DNA of 64,000 bases from an uncultured Paracoccaceae bacterium (lineage in GTDB: Bacteria > Pseudomonadota > Alphaproteobacteria > Rhodobacterales > Rhodobacteraceae): NCBI GenBank assembly GCA_947499725.1, contig CANMPK010000001.1:620001-684000 (forward strand), in the 5' to 3' direction. Shown here in pieces: positions 41,953 through 51,089 of this stretch. Position numbers and translations under genes: made by a program. Below the pieces are notes generated by a model that saw only the letters and a program-made list of their open reading frames with translations, was not told the DNA's origin and made no database searches. How positions within the stretch are numbered: position 1 is the first letter of the stretch; each line of letters begins with the position of its first letter.

Positions 41953-44739
41953 ATGCGGTTTCTAGACCATATTTCCCGCCTACCTTCGGCCTTTGACACA
42001 GATCGTGCGCAAGAGGCGATTGAGGCTGTTCCTGCCTTGTCCGGTGATCTTGCAAAGCTGATCTTTGGGGTTGGCGGCAGTAGCCCGTATTTGAAAACCT
42101 TGATCGAAAAAGAAGCGGATTGGCTACCCGAAGCGTTTGAAGATTGCGATTTGGCAATGTCTGGCGTGTTTGCAGATGTGCGCGCGGCAATGCCCGATAA
42201 GCTCGGAGGGGTTTTGCGCCAAGCCAAACGGCGCGTTGCGCTGATGACGGCTTTGGCGGATGTAGCTGGGGTTTGGCCCTTGGAAAAGGTCACCGGTGCG
42301 CTGACAGATTTCGCGGATCTTGCTTCAGATGTGGCTTTGAAGTCCATGATAGAAAAGGAAATTTCGCGCGGTAAACTGCCGGGGGCTGAGATGGATGCCT
42401 TGCAAGATGCAGGGGGCATGACGGTTTTGGCCATGGGCAAAATGGGCGCGCATGAGCTGAATTATTCCAGCGATATCGATCTGATCTGCCTCTTTGACGA
42501 AACGCGATTTGATCCGTCTGATTTCTTTGATGCGCGCGCGTCTTTTGTGCGGGCCACGCGTCGGGCGATGGCTTTGCTGAGCGACCTGACTGGTGAGGGG
42601 TATGTGTTCCGCACGGATCTGCGTCTGCGGCCAGACCCAGCGGTGACGCCTGTGTGTATGGCGATGGAAGCGGCAGAGCGGTATTACGAGAGCCTTGGCC
42701 GCACATGGGAGCGCGCGGCTTACATCAAGGCGCGGCCCTGTGCGGGGGATATCGCGGCGGGGGATCGGTTTTTGAAAACCCTGACGCCTTTTGTCTGGCG
42801 CAAGCATTTGGATTTCGCCGCCATTCAAGACGCCCATGATATGCGCCTGCGTATCCGTGAGCATAAGGGCCTCGGCGGCGTGCAGGATGTGCCCGGTCAC
42901 AATATGAAGCTGGGCCGCGGCGGTATTCGCGAAATTGAGTTTTTCACCCAGACACGTCAGCTGATTGCAGGGGGCCGCGATCCGGAATTGCGCGGGCGCG
43001 AGACGGTTAAATCCTTGGCGGACTTGGCCCAAAAGGGCTGGGTGGAAGGTGAGGTGGCTTCGAAACTTACCGATCACTACCGCGCGCATCGCGACTTAGA
43101 GCATCGCATTCAGATGATAAACGATGCGCAGACCCATGATTTGCCGAAGTCACAAGAGGGTTTGGATCGCATTGCCTGTTTGATGGGAACAGATCGCAAT
43201 TCTCTGTTAGAAGACGTGGCTGCGCGGATCGAAGAGGTTCATGCGCTGACCGAAGGGTTCTTTGCGCCAGACGTGCCGGCACCCGAGCAAGTGCGCGAGG
43301 ATCATGGGCTGGATCAGGCGATTTTGGAACGTTGGCAGTCTTATCCTGCTTTGCGATCTGAACGCGCGATCGAGATCTTTGATCGCCTGCGACCAGAGCT
43401 TTTGAAACGTTTGGCCGCCACAGCGCGGCCTGATGAAGCTTTGGTGAGCTTTGATGGGTTCTTGTCTGGGTTGCCTGCTGGGGTGCAAGTGTTTTCTTTG
43501 TTTGAAGCCAATCCGCAACTTGTTGATTTGCTTATAGATATTGTGGGCACCTCTTCGGATTTGGCGCAGTATTTGGCACGTAATTCCGGCGTGTTTGATG
43601 CGGTGATTGGGGGCGCGTTCTTTAGCGACTGGCCGGGTGTTGATGCGCTGACATCGCAATTGGCCACGCAATTGGCCGCTGAACCAGATTATGAACGCAA
43701 GCTTGATACGGCCCGACGTTGGGCCAAGGAATGGCATTTCCGCATTGGGGTGCATCATCTGCGTGGGATTAATTCGGCCAAAGAGACCAGCGCGCAATAT
43801 GCGGATTTGGCAGAGGCCAGTTTGGCAGCGCTTTGGCCTGAAGTCGCCGCGCAATTCGCCAGCAAACATGGCGCCATGCCGGGGCGCGGGGCCATGGTGC
43901 TTGGCATGGGCTCGCTTGGGGCGCGGCGATTGCATGCGGGGTCTGATCTGGATCTGATCGTAATTTATGACGCGGCTGGTGTGGACGCGTCGGATGGGCG
44001 GCGGCCTTTGGCGGCTCGGGCGTATTATGCACGCCTGACGCAGGCTATGGTAACGGCTGTGACAGCGCCTATGGCCGAAGGGCGCCTTTATGAGGTGGAT
44101 ATGCGCCTGCGCCCGTCTGGCACGCAGGGGCCGGTGGCGACCTCATTGACATCGTTTAAAGACTATCAAGAAACGCAAGCTTGGACGTGGGAGCATCTGG
44201 CGCTGACACGGGCGCGTTCGGTAGCGGGCACTGCTGAGCTTATGGAAGAAGTCGAAAGCTTCCGGCGGGGTTTGCTGTCACGCGCGTCTGATACGGCGAA
44301 AGTGGCCGCAGATGTTTTAGAGATGCGCGCGCGTATTGCAGAGGCCAAATCTTCCGCTGGCATCTGGGATGCCAAGATCGGCGCGGGCCGGATGCAGGAT
44401 ATTGAATTGACCGCGCAAACCATGGCTTTGCTTGCGGGCAGTCGTAAGCGCGGCGTTGGTAAGGCTTTGAAGGCGGGTGTTGATGCTGGATTGATCGATG
44501 CGGCGCAAAAGGAATTGCTGCAAGATAGCTATAAGGTGTTTCAATGCCTGCAGATGGGCGCGCGGTTGATCGGGGTAGGGCCCGTTGATCCGGATAAGCT
44601 GGCAGAAGGTGGTCGTGCCTTTTTGCTGCGCGATTTGCCGGAACCAGACATGGATCGTTTGGGGTTACGCCTGCAAGATCAAGCTTCCGCAGCTGCGGAT
44701 TGTATCGAAGCCATCCTCGGCAAATTGGCGAAAGCTTAG
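41953..44739 (+). CDS. glnE: Glutamine synthetase adenylyltransferase/adenylyl-removing enzyme
   Basis: GlnE adds and removes AMP on glutamine synthetase in response to PII signalling. The 928-residue protein has the two nucleotidyltransferase domains of the family: the N-terminal adenylyl-removing site with NYSSDIDLICLFDE (about residue 170) and the C-terminal adenylylating site with HAGSDLDLIVIYDA (about residue 661). The start at 41953 (MRFLDHISRLPSAFD) is preferred; an in-frame start at 41905 has no better ribosome site. No glnB neighbour. Confidence 0.94.
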   Translation: MRFLDHISRLPSAFDTDRAQEAIEAVPALSGDLAKLIFGVGGSSPYLKTLIEKEADWLPEAFEDCDLAMSGVFADVRAAMPDKLGGVLRQAKRRVALMTALADVAGVWPLEKVTGALTDFADLASDVALKSMIEKEISRGKLPGAEMDALQDAGGMTVLAMGKMGAHELNYSSDIDLICLFDETRFDPSDFFDARASFVRATRRAMALLSDLTGEGYVFRTDLRLRPDPAVTPVCMAMEAAERYYESLGRTWERAAYIKARPCAGDIAAGDRFLKTLTPFVWRKHLDFAAIQDAHDMRLRIREHKGLGGVQDVPGHNMKLGRGGIREIEFFTQTRQLIAGGRDPELRGRETVKSLADLAQKGWVEGEVASKLTDHYRAHRDLEHRIQMINDAQTHDLPKSQEGLDRIACLMGTDRNSLLEDVAARIEEVHALTEGFFAPDVPAPEQVREDHGLDQAILERWQSYPALRSERAIEIFDRLRPELLKRLAATARPDEALVSFDGFLSGLPAGVQVFSLFEANPQLVDLLIDIVGTSSDLAQYLARNSGVFDAVIGGAFFSDWPGVDALTSQLATQLAAEPDYERKLDTARRWAKEWHFRIGVHHLRGINSAKETSAQYADLAEASLAALWPEVAAQFASKHGAMPGRGAMVLGMGSLGARRLHAGSDLDLIVIYDAAGVDASDGRRPLAARAYYARLTQAMVTAVTAPMAEGRLYEVDMRLRPSGTQGPVATSLTSFKDYQETQAWTWEHLALTRARSVAGTAELMEEVESFRRGLLSRASDTAKVAADVLEMRARIAEAKSSAGIWDAKIGAGRMQDIELTAQTMALLAGSRKRGVGKALKAGVDAGLIDAAQKELLQDSYKVFQCLQMGARLIGVGPVDPDKLAEGGRAFLLRDLPEPDMDRLGLRLQDQASAAADCIEAILGKLAKA

Positions 44740-44792
44740 GCCAAACACGCTATGGGCTTTTCTTGTGCGGCATAAGCCAGTAGGAGGGCGCT

Positions 44793-45983
44793 ATGTCTGA
44801 TTTACCTGTTGTCCGCCTCAAACCAAAAGCCAACGCCCGTGCCGTACGTCATGGGTTCCCTTGGGTTTATGAAAACGAACTTGTCACGGATCGTCGCACG
44901 AAAAGCATCGATGCTGGCACCTTGGCTGTGCTGGAGGATTCCGAGCGTCGCCCTATGGGGCTGGTCGCTGTTAACCCCAACAGCAAGATCATCTGCCGGA
45001 TGCTGGACCGCAATCCAGAGGCTGTGATTGATCAGGCTTGGTTTGCTGCCAACTTTGCCCGTGCTTTGGATATGCGTGCGCGTCTTTACGATCAGCCGTT
45101 CTATCGTTTGGTCCATGCGGAAACAGATGGCTTGCCGGGTGTTGTGATCGACCGATTTGGCGACACATGCGTGGTGCAGCCGAATGCCGCTTGGGCGGAT
45201 GCTTTGCAGGCCCCGATGGCGGCCGCTTTGGCAGACGTTACTGGCGTGACAAACATTTTGAAAAACGGCGCGGGTCGTGCGCGCAGCCTTGAGGGGCTGG
45301 ATGACAGTAATGAAGTGTTGCTGGGCAGCGCACCAGAAGCGCCTGTGCCTGTGGCAATGAATGGCGCGACCTATATGGCGGATCTGACCGGCGGTCAGAA
45401 AACCGGCCTATTTTTTGATCAACGTCCAAACCACGCTTTTGCAGCGCAGCTTTCGAAGGGCTCACGCGTATTGGATGTGTTCTCGCATGTGGGTGGGTTT
45501 TCTTTGGCGGCCTTGGCAGGCGGCGCGGAAAGCGCATTGGCTGTAGATGGCTCTGCACCTGCCTTGGCTTTGGCGGAACAGGGCGCGAAAGCCGCTGGCT
45601 TTGAAGATAAGTTTGCCACCCGTAAGGGCGATGCCTTTGCAACGCTGGAAGCCTTGGCGGAAGAGGGCCAGACCTTTGATGTGGTGGTCTGTGATCCACC
45701 TGCTTTTGCGCCGTCTAAACCTGCGCTGGAAAAAGGTCTGCGGGCCTATGAACGTGTGGCGCGTTTGGCCGCGCCTTTGGTGGCAGAGGGCGGCTATTTG
45801 GTTCTGTGTTCTTGTTCGCATGCTGCAGACTTGTCGCTCTTCCGCAATGCCTCAGCGCGCGGGATTGGGCGTGGGGGCCGTCGGGGTCAATTGATCCATA
45901 CGGGCTTTGCGGGGCCGGATCATCCCCTGATGCCACAACTGGCCGAGAGCGGCTATTTGAAGGCCTTGTTCTTCCGCCTATGA
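44793..45983 (+). CDS. Class I rRNA methyltransferase, RlmI-like (PUA + SAM domain)
   Basis: The 396-residue protein has an N-terminal PUA-like domain (VVRLKPKANARAVRHGFPWV) and a SAM-dependent methyltransferase domain. Motif I is SRVLDVFSHVGGFSLAALAG (about residue 230) and the acceptor-site motif VVCDPPAFAPSK (about 297). CSCSHA near residue 344 resembles RlmI, which makes m5C in 23S rRNA. The exact target base is inferred only. It overlaps the PIN gene by four bases. Confidence 0.88.
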   Translation: MSDLPVVRLKPKANARAVRHGFPWVYENELVTDRRTKSIDAGTLAVLEDSERRPMGLVAVNPNSKIICRMLDRNPEAVIDQAWFAANFARALDMRARLYDQPFYRLVHAETDGLPGVVIDRFGDTCVVQPNAAWADALQAPMAAALADVTGVTNILKNGAGRARSLEGLDDSNEVLLGSAPEAPVPVAMNGATYMADLTGGQKTGLFFDQRPNHAFAAQLSKGSRVLDVFSHVGGFSLAALAGGAESALAVDGSAPALALAEQGAKAAGFEDKFATRKGDAFATLEALAEEGQTFDVVVCDPPAFAPSKPALEKGLRAYERVARLAAPLVAEGGYLVLCSCSHAADLSLFRNASARGIGRGGRRGQLIHTGFAGPDHPLMPQLAESGYLKALFFRL

Positions 45984-46519
45984 AACTGCTTTTGGACACC
46001 TGCGTGATCTACCCGACCGTGATGCGGGAGATGCTGCTTGGGGTGGCCAAGACCGGTTTGTTTGAACCTTTGTGGTCTGCGCGCATTCTAGAAGAATGGG
46101 CGCGGGCGGCACGTAAGATTGGCCCAACAGGCGAGGCGCAGGCGCGGGCAGAGGTTGCTTTGTTGCGGGCAGCTTGGCCGAAGGCTGAGGTGACGTGGCG
46201 GCCTTCACTTGAGGCGCAGCTTTATCTGCCGGACCCTGCGGATATTCACGTGTTGGCCGCGGCGATTGATGGATCGGCTGATATGATCGTCACGGTGAAT
46301 AACAAAGATTTCCCCAAGCATTTGCTTGCCGAACAGGACCTTAAGCGCATTGGGCCGGATGAATTGCTTTGGCAGTTCTGGAATGATCACCCAGATGAGG
46401 TGCGGCGCGTGGCTGAACGTGTTCTGGCCGAGGCCCAGCGCCTATCTGGTGAAGACTGGGAGATGCGTCCTTTGCTGAAAAAAGCGCGCTTGCCACGGAT
46501 CGCGAAGGCTTTGGGCTAA
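45980..46519 (+). CDS. PIN-domain protein
   Basis: A 179-residue protein with the PIN fold: acidic residues Asp6 (KLLLDTCVIYP), Glu near 41 (ILEEWARA), and the C-terminal acidic set LPDPADIHVLAAAIDGSADMIVTVN. PIN domains are usually RNases, often toxins, but no antitoxin gene is adjacent; the overlapping partner is the rRNA methyltransferase. Start 45980 gives the four-base ATGA overlap; a reading from 45806 is an out-of-frame extension. Likely a chromosomal housekeeping PIN protein. Confidence 0.85.
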   Translation: MKLLLDTCVIYPTVMREMLLGVAKTGLFEPLWSARILEEWARAARKIGPTGEAQARAEVALLRAAWPKAEVTWRPSLEAQLYLPDPADIHVLAAAIDGSADMIVTVNNKDFPKHLLAEQDLKRIGPDELLWQFWNDHPDEVRRVAERVLAEAQRLSGEDWEMRPLLKKARLPRIAKALG

Positions 46520-46529
46520 GCTCTAGCGC

Positions 46530-47216
46530 TTAGCTGGTACCCCATTTGCTTTCCAAAGCTTCAATCGCCTTGATGCGCTCTTCGGTTTTCGGGTGAGACA
46601 ACAGCCAAGCTGGCGCTGCGCCTTTTCGCGCGGCTGTCAGTTTTTCTAGCTTTTCAAACAGTGTCTTTTGCGGCTCTGTCCCGATGCCTGCTTTGGTCAG
46701 CAGAGCGGCGGCGTATTCATCTGCCTCGTATTCATCACTGCGCGACAGGCGTGCGGCCAGCAGGCTGGTCAGCATATTGGCAATCCAAGGGCCAACCCAA
46801 AGGATGAAGCGCGACAGAACCATGCCCAGCGCAGTACGCAAAGCGTTTTGGCCGGAGAAATCAATCATCCGGCGGCGGGAATGGCCAAGGGCGACATGGC
46901 CCAGCTCGTGGGCGATCACGCTAGAGAGTTCTTCGGCAGAGACTTCGCCTTGACGATAGCGTTCGTAAAACCCGCGCGTGATGAAGATACGTCCGTCAGG
47001 GGCTGCGAGGCCATTCACCGGTTCGATCTCAAAGATGTGCACGCGTATGCGCTGCAGATCGAGCGCTGCGGCCATACGGTCCACCAGCTTTTTCAGCCCC
47101 ATATCGGCCAGTTCAGTCGATTGTTCGTCCAACATGCGCGCGGTGCGCCACGCAGAGAGGCGGTACATGACCAATCCATAAAGAAGGGCCAGCAGAATAG
47201 GGGTGAACTTCAACAT
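46530..47216 (-). CDS. M48-family zinc metallopeptidase
   Basis: A 228-residue membrane-anchored protease of the Oma1/HtpX/LoiP type. It has an N-terminal hydrophobic helix (about residues 3-16) and the zinc motif SSVIAHELGHVALGHSRRRM (HELGH at about residues 102-106). A further glutamate ligand lies in DEYEADEYAAALL (about 164). The domain faces the periplasm or cytoplasm depending on topology. Convergent with the PIN gene. Confidence 0.9.
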   Translation of the reverse strand: MLKFTPILLALLYGLVMYRLSAWRTARMLDEQSTELADMGLKKLVDRMAAALDLQRIRVHIFEIEPVNGLAAPDGRIFITRGFYERYRQGEVSAEELSSVIAHELGHVALGHSRRRMIDFSGQNALRTALGMVLSRFILWVGPWIANMLTSLLAARLSRSDEYEADEYAAALLTKAGIGTEPQKTLFEKLEKLTAARKGAAPAWLLSHPKTEERIKAIEALESKWGTS

Positions 47217-47261
47217 GGGTTAGATATGGTTCCCCAAGGGCTTTGCGTCAATTGGCAGGGA

Positions 47262-47876
47262 TTAATTTGCTGGCGCAGCTTGGGCGCGTTGCTTTTGGTT
47301 GGCTTTAAACAGCCACCAGCCAAAGCCGATCAACGCAGCCACTGCCACAAGCAAACCCAGCACGCTGCTGGCCAGTTCAGAGGCAACAGTGAGGTTATCG
47401 GCAAATGTATAGCCCAGCCCGATATAGATGCTGACCCAAACGCATTCGCCCAAGATGCCAAACAGCGCAAAGCGCCAGAGCGGCACCGCCGCAGCCCCGC
47501 AGACGAAATTCATGTATGGTCCAAGTGGCGACACCAGCCAGCGGCTGAGGAAAATGCCAACGCCGCCTTTGGTGTCTAGAAATCCATGCGCCTTATCGAT
47601 TAGCTTTTTGCGCTGGGGGGTGCGGTGCATAAAGGCGTTCAAACGCTCGCGCCCTCGGCTGGCCACGAAATACCCGCTGAAATCACCTGCGATGGCGCCT
47701 GTTAAGGCCGCCATGCCAGTCGTCACCAAATCCATATCCCCCGTGGCGATGAAAGCCCCTGCAGAGAGCATCATTAGCGACGTCGGAATAGGCGCGGCCA
47801 TGCAGCTTAGAAAAGTCGCCACAGCCAGTAGGATTGCGCCATAGTCGGCGAGTGATGTGATCAGCCAGTCGCTCAT
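47262..47876 (-). CDS. DedA-family membrane protein
   Basis: A 204-residue inner-membrane protein of the DedA (SNARE-associated/VTT) superfamily. The conserved GDFSGYFVASRGRERL (about residues 64-79) and FLSRWLVSPLGPYMNFVCGAA (about 108-128) motifs and about five membrane segments are present. Family members move lipid carriers or anionic phospholipids across the membrane. It overlaps the following 119-residue gene by four bases (ATGA). Confidence 0.88.
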   Translation of the reverse strand: MSDWLITSLADYGAILLAVATFLSCMAAPIPTSLMMLSAGAFIATGDMDLVTTGMAALTGAIAGDFSGYFVASRGRERLNAFMHRTPQRKKLIDKAHGFLDTKGGVGIFLSRWLVSPLGPYMNFVCGAAAVPLWRFALFGILGECVWVSIYIGLGYTFADNLTVASELASSVLGLLVAVAALIGFGWWLFKANQKQRAQAAPAN

Positions 47877-48232
47877 TCGTCGTCGCCCCGCATATGGCGG
47901 CGTTTGCCGTTGTTGGCCGCGAGATAGGCTTCGACTTCGGTGATCACCTCATCAACCGTAATGCCGCGTGATTTGGCGATATACGACAGGGTGGGGCGTT
48001 CTTTTTCTGGGCGCTCAAAGCTAAGGGCTTCATGCAGCCCTTTCGGCGGTATACCCCAAGAATGCGCGATATAGCGCGGTGTCATCCAAGCCTGTGGGGC
48101 CACATCACGGTGCTTTGGATCCGCCCAATAGATGGCATCCAACGTGAGTTTTCCGCAGAAAAACGTAACCAATACCAGCGCCAGCAAAAAGCCGGGCACA
48201 GCAATAGGATGAGACTTAAACAGTTTTAACAT
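47873..48232 (-). CDS. Single-helix membrane protein of unknown function
   Basis: I do not recognise a family for this 119-residue protein. It has one N-terminal hydrophobic segment (about residues 9-29), then a polar region with AWMTPRYIAHSWGIPPKGL and a short C-terminal helix-rich stretch. It overlaps the downstream DedA gene by four bases, so the two are translated together. The region before it (to 48288) contains the DedA/119 promoter candidate. Confidence 0.7.
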   Translation of the reverse strand: MLKLFKSHPIAVPGFLLALVLVTFFCGKLTLDAIYWADPKHRDVAPQAWMTPRYIAHSWGIPPKGLHEALSFERPEKERPTLSYIAKSRGITVDEVITEVEAYLAANNGKRRHMRGDDE

Positions 48233-48288
48233 GCGCGCGCCTTTGTCGTTTGCCCTATCTGATCAGATTAGGGCGTTAAGACAAGGGT

Positions 48289-49473
48289 TTAACGCACCAA
48301 ATCGCGCATTCCGTCGCCCAGACCTTGCAAGGTCATCGGCACCATGCGGTCTTCGAAGATATCACGGATCATCGAAATGGATTGGGTGTACTGCCAATGA
48401 TCCTGCGGCACAGGGTTGATCCAAAGATGTGAAGGCCATTGATCGCGTGCGCGTTCGAGCCAGACCTGACCGGCCTCTTGGTTCCAATGTTCATTGGCCC
48501 CACCCGCATAGGCGATTTCATAGGGGGACATCGATGCATCCCCAACAAAGATACATTTGTAATCCGAACCGTAGGTGCGCAGCACTTCCATCGTGTCCAT
48601 CTGTTCATCCCAGCGACGGGCATTGTCACGCCAGACGCCTTCGTACAGACAATTGTGGAAGTAGAAATATTCCAGATGTTTGAATTCCGCGCGTGCGGCA
48701 GAGAACAGCTCTTCCACCACCTGAATATGCGGATCCATCGAGCCGCCCACATCCAGAAACAGCAGAACCTTTACAGCATTGCGTTTCTCAGGGCGGGTTT
48801 TCACGTCAAGATAGCCGTTTTCAGCGGTGGCGCGGATTGTGCCATCCAGATCAAGCTCGTCAGCGGCACCATCCCGCGCCCAGCTGCGCAGGCGTTTCAG
48901 CGCGACTTTGATGTTGCGGGTGCCAAGCTCAACACTGTCATCCAGATTGCGAAATTCGCGTTTGTCCCAGACTTTCACCGCCCGTTTATGGCGGCTTTCT
49001 TTCTGGCCAATGCGTACCCCTTCGGGGTTGTAACCATAGGCGCCAAAGGGGCTCGTGCCAGCCGTGCCGATCCACTTGTTGCCGCCTTGGTGGCGACTGT
49101 CCTGTTCTTTCAGACGCTCTTTCAACGTCTCCATCAGCTTATCAAAGCCACCCAACGCCTCGATCTCGGCTTTTTCCTCTTCGCTCAGATGCTTTTCGGC
49201 CATCTTGCGCAGCCAGTCTTCGGGGATATCGACAGCTTCAAGGACCTGATCCGCTGTGACCTGGTTCAGCCCTTCAAAGGTCGCTGCAAAGGCGCGGTCG
49301 AATTTGTCGAGGTTGCGTTCATCTTTCACCATGCTGACGCGGGCGAGATAGTAGAACGCTTCCGTGTCATAGGTGGCCATGCCGGTTTTGACCGCCGCCA
49401 AAAAGCTAAGATATTCACGCAAGCTGACGGGGACGCCAGCGGATCTTAAGTTTTCAAACAGTGGCTGAAACAT
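48289..49473 (-). CDS. VWA-domain protein of CoxE type
   Basis: The 394-residue protein carries a C-terminal von Willebrand A domain with MIDAS motif DVGGSMD (about residue 241) and the CoxE-like wording YFYFHNCLYEGVW. It pairs in many bacteria with a MoxR ATPase; here a MoxR gene lies at 51086-51925, in the same direction, separated by a DUF2927 gene and a 59-residue gene. MoxR-VWA pairs insert metals or fold client proteins; the client here is unknown. Confidence 0.9.
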   Translation of the reverse strand: MFQPLFENLRSAGVPVSLREYLSFLAAVKTGMATYDTEAFYYLARVSMVKDERNLDKFDRAFAATFEGLNQVTADQVLEAVDIPEDWLRKMAEKHLSEEEKAEIEALGGFDKLMETLKERLKEQDSRHQGGNKWIGTAGTSPFGAYGYNPEGVRIGQKESRHKRAVKVWDKREFRNLDDSVELGTRNIKVALKRLRSWARDGAADELDLDGTIRATAENGYLDVKTRPEKRNAVKVLLFLDVGGSMDPHIQVVEELFSAARAEFKHLEYFYFHNCLYEGVWRDNARRWDEQMDTMEVLRTYGSDYKCIFVGDASMSPYEIAYAGGANEHWNQEAGQVWLERARDQWPSHLWINPVPQDHWQYTQSISMIRDIFEDRMVPMTLQGLGDGMRDLVR

Positions 49474-49497
49474 GGCCTATCCTATGTGTGTTCTTGA

Positions 49498-49677
49498 TCA
49501 GTAAACTGGACCAGCCAGCATCTTGTCCAACGTGATCGTAAGGATCACACCAACAAGCGCAAAGGCGATGCCATAACCAACCGCGTATTGCAGGATGTCA
49601 GCGGTTTTGCCGCCACGGCGCTTGGCGGTGAAAGCCCCCAGAAGAATACCAATCAGGGCAGGGATGATAACGATCAT
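49498..49677 (-). CDS. 59-residue conserved-looking membrane protein
   Basis: A short ORF of 59 residues (MIVIIPALIGILLGAFTAKR...). Two hydrophobic segments (about 1-16 and 30-50) flank a basic linker (KRRGGKTADI). It starts five bases after the DUF2927 stop, with AGGAG near that stop giving a good ribosome site, and precedes the VWA gene. It is small enough to escape routine calling. No family recognised. Confidence 0.65.
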   Translation of the reverse strand: MIVIIPALIGILLGAFTAKRRGGKTADILQYAVGYGIAFALVGVILTITLDKMLAGPVY

Positions 49678-49682
49678 TGGGC

Positions 49683-51089
49683 TCAGAAGCTCCTGTTCTT
49701 AGGATTTAGCGAGGCCACTTCGCGCAGTTTTGCACGCACGGCCCATTCGGGGCCAAAGCCGTATCGCGCCCAGCCCAAACTGTCCACCCGTGCTGCCTGC
49801 GCTTCTTGGGCGCGGCCAAGCGCTGTTAAAGCTTCGGACTTCAGCATCAAAAGCGAGGCAAGCTGAACTGCATTTTCATAGCTGCGCGCGGCATCAAGGT
49901 TGGCTTCGATAATGCGCAGGGCTTCGGATGGCTTGCCAACCGCCAATTCATAAGCCGCCAATTGACCAGCGACGATACTGCGGTGCGGTCCATTCGGAGC
50001 GCTGCGGCGGAAGAAGCGATCGGCGACACGATAATGTTGATTGGCCAGATCGCCATCTGTGGATTGTAGCAAGCGGCCCATGGCGTAATGGCTAAAGCCT
50101 CGGCGATGGTCGTTCCAGCCTTCGTTCACAGCGATATTGATGGCGCGCTGCGCTTCATTCAGGCGGCGGTTGCTGGGCACATTCGGGCCAAGGGCAGATT
50201 GAATCGCGTTGATCCACTGTCGATCCGTGCTGGGCTGAGGGTTCCGCGGGGCATTGGCGCCGCGCGGGTTGATGCGGTTCAGGATCGCAGGCAAAGCAGT
50301 GGCGACTTCGGCGCGGCTCATGCCGTTGTGCAGGGCCGGATCGTAATAGGCCCGTAGGATCAGCATATCAAAACCCGTCAGAACCGCGTGAAAGTTATCG
50401 TCGTTAAACACACTGTCATTCAGACGATACAGATCATTCAGCGGTCCAATCGCTTGCGCCAATTCTTCGTGAAGGCAATCGCGCGTATCTTGTGGGCTGG
50501 TGTCATAGGGCAAAAAGATCGCCAGTTTTTCGCGCTTTTGCAGCTGCGCCCAATCGGTGCGCACAGCGCCACGCGCGCGGCGGTATTCAGCCAAAGACTT
50601 TACATTCGGCACCACGAAACAAGCCGCATGGGGCAAGGCGCGTCGGATTTCTTTCTTGGCCACAGATTGGATAATGATATTCGCACTGCCTTCGCGAACC
50701 AACTTGATGTCAATCCGAGCTTCTCGGCGCAGGCGATCAATAAGCTGTGTCAGATCACTGCGCAGGGTCGGCGTTTCGCGACCCTCTACCTTAACCAAAA
50801 TCGGGCCTTTAAATCGGGTCAACCGAGGCAAAGAACGCCCACTTTCCAATGCAAAGCTGAGGTCCAGAAAATCGCGCGCCAGATCGCTATTGGCCCGCGC
50901 TGATGGCGCTGCGGCTGACGCGCGGAAGGTTTTGATTGGCGGCAAACTTGTATCTGAAATCACCGCACGCGTTGGGTGCGAGGGTTCTTCGCTGTCAATC
51001 CCATTGGACGCGCCACAGCCTGCCACTGCCAAAGCAGCGGCCCAGACCGATTGTTTCCATAGCGATTGTTTAAGGTAGCTCAATATCAC
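49683..51089 (-). CDS. DUF2927 lipoprotein-like protein
   Basis: A 468-residue protein with an N-terminal lipobox-like signal (WAAALAVAGCGASNGIDSE, Cys near residue 25) and the DUF2927 core, including an HEELAQAIGPLNDLYRLNDS stretch reminiscent of metalloprotease-type folds. The C-terminal half looks like TPR-type alpha-alpha repeats (EAQRAINIAVNEGWN..., AYELAVGKPSEALRIIEANL). It lies between a MoxR ATPase (overlapping four bases) and a VWA gene, so it may be their client or partner. Function unknown. Confidence 0.8.
   Translation of the reverse strand: MILSYLKQSLWKQSVWAAALAVAGCGASNGIDSEEPSHPTRAVISDTSLPPIKTFRASAAAPSARANSDLARDFLDLSFALESGRSLPRLTRFKGPILVKVEGRETPTLRSDLTQLIDRLRREARIDIKLVREGSANIIIQSVAKKEIRRALPHAACFVVPNVKSLAEYRRARGAVRTDWAQLQKREKLAIFLPYDTSPQDTRDCLHEELAQAIGPLNDLYRLNDSVFNDDNFHAVLTGFDMLILRAYYDPALHNGMSRAEVATALPAILNRINPRGANAPRNPQPSTDRQWINAIQSALGPNVPSNRRLNEAQRAINIAVNEGWNDHRRGFSHYAMGRLLQSTDGDLANQHYRVADRFFRRSAPNGPHRSIVAGQLAAYELAVGKPSEALRIIEANLDAARSYENAVQLASLLMLKSEALTALGRAQEAQAARVDSLGWARYGFGPEWAVRAKLREVASLNPKNRSF

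Noticed and set aside
45980-46519. Toxin-antitoxin module with the PIN gene
   Set aside because: No small antitoxin gene lies upstream or downstream; the overlap is with an rRNA methyltransferase.
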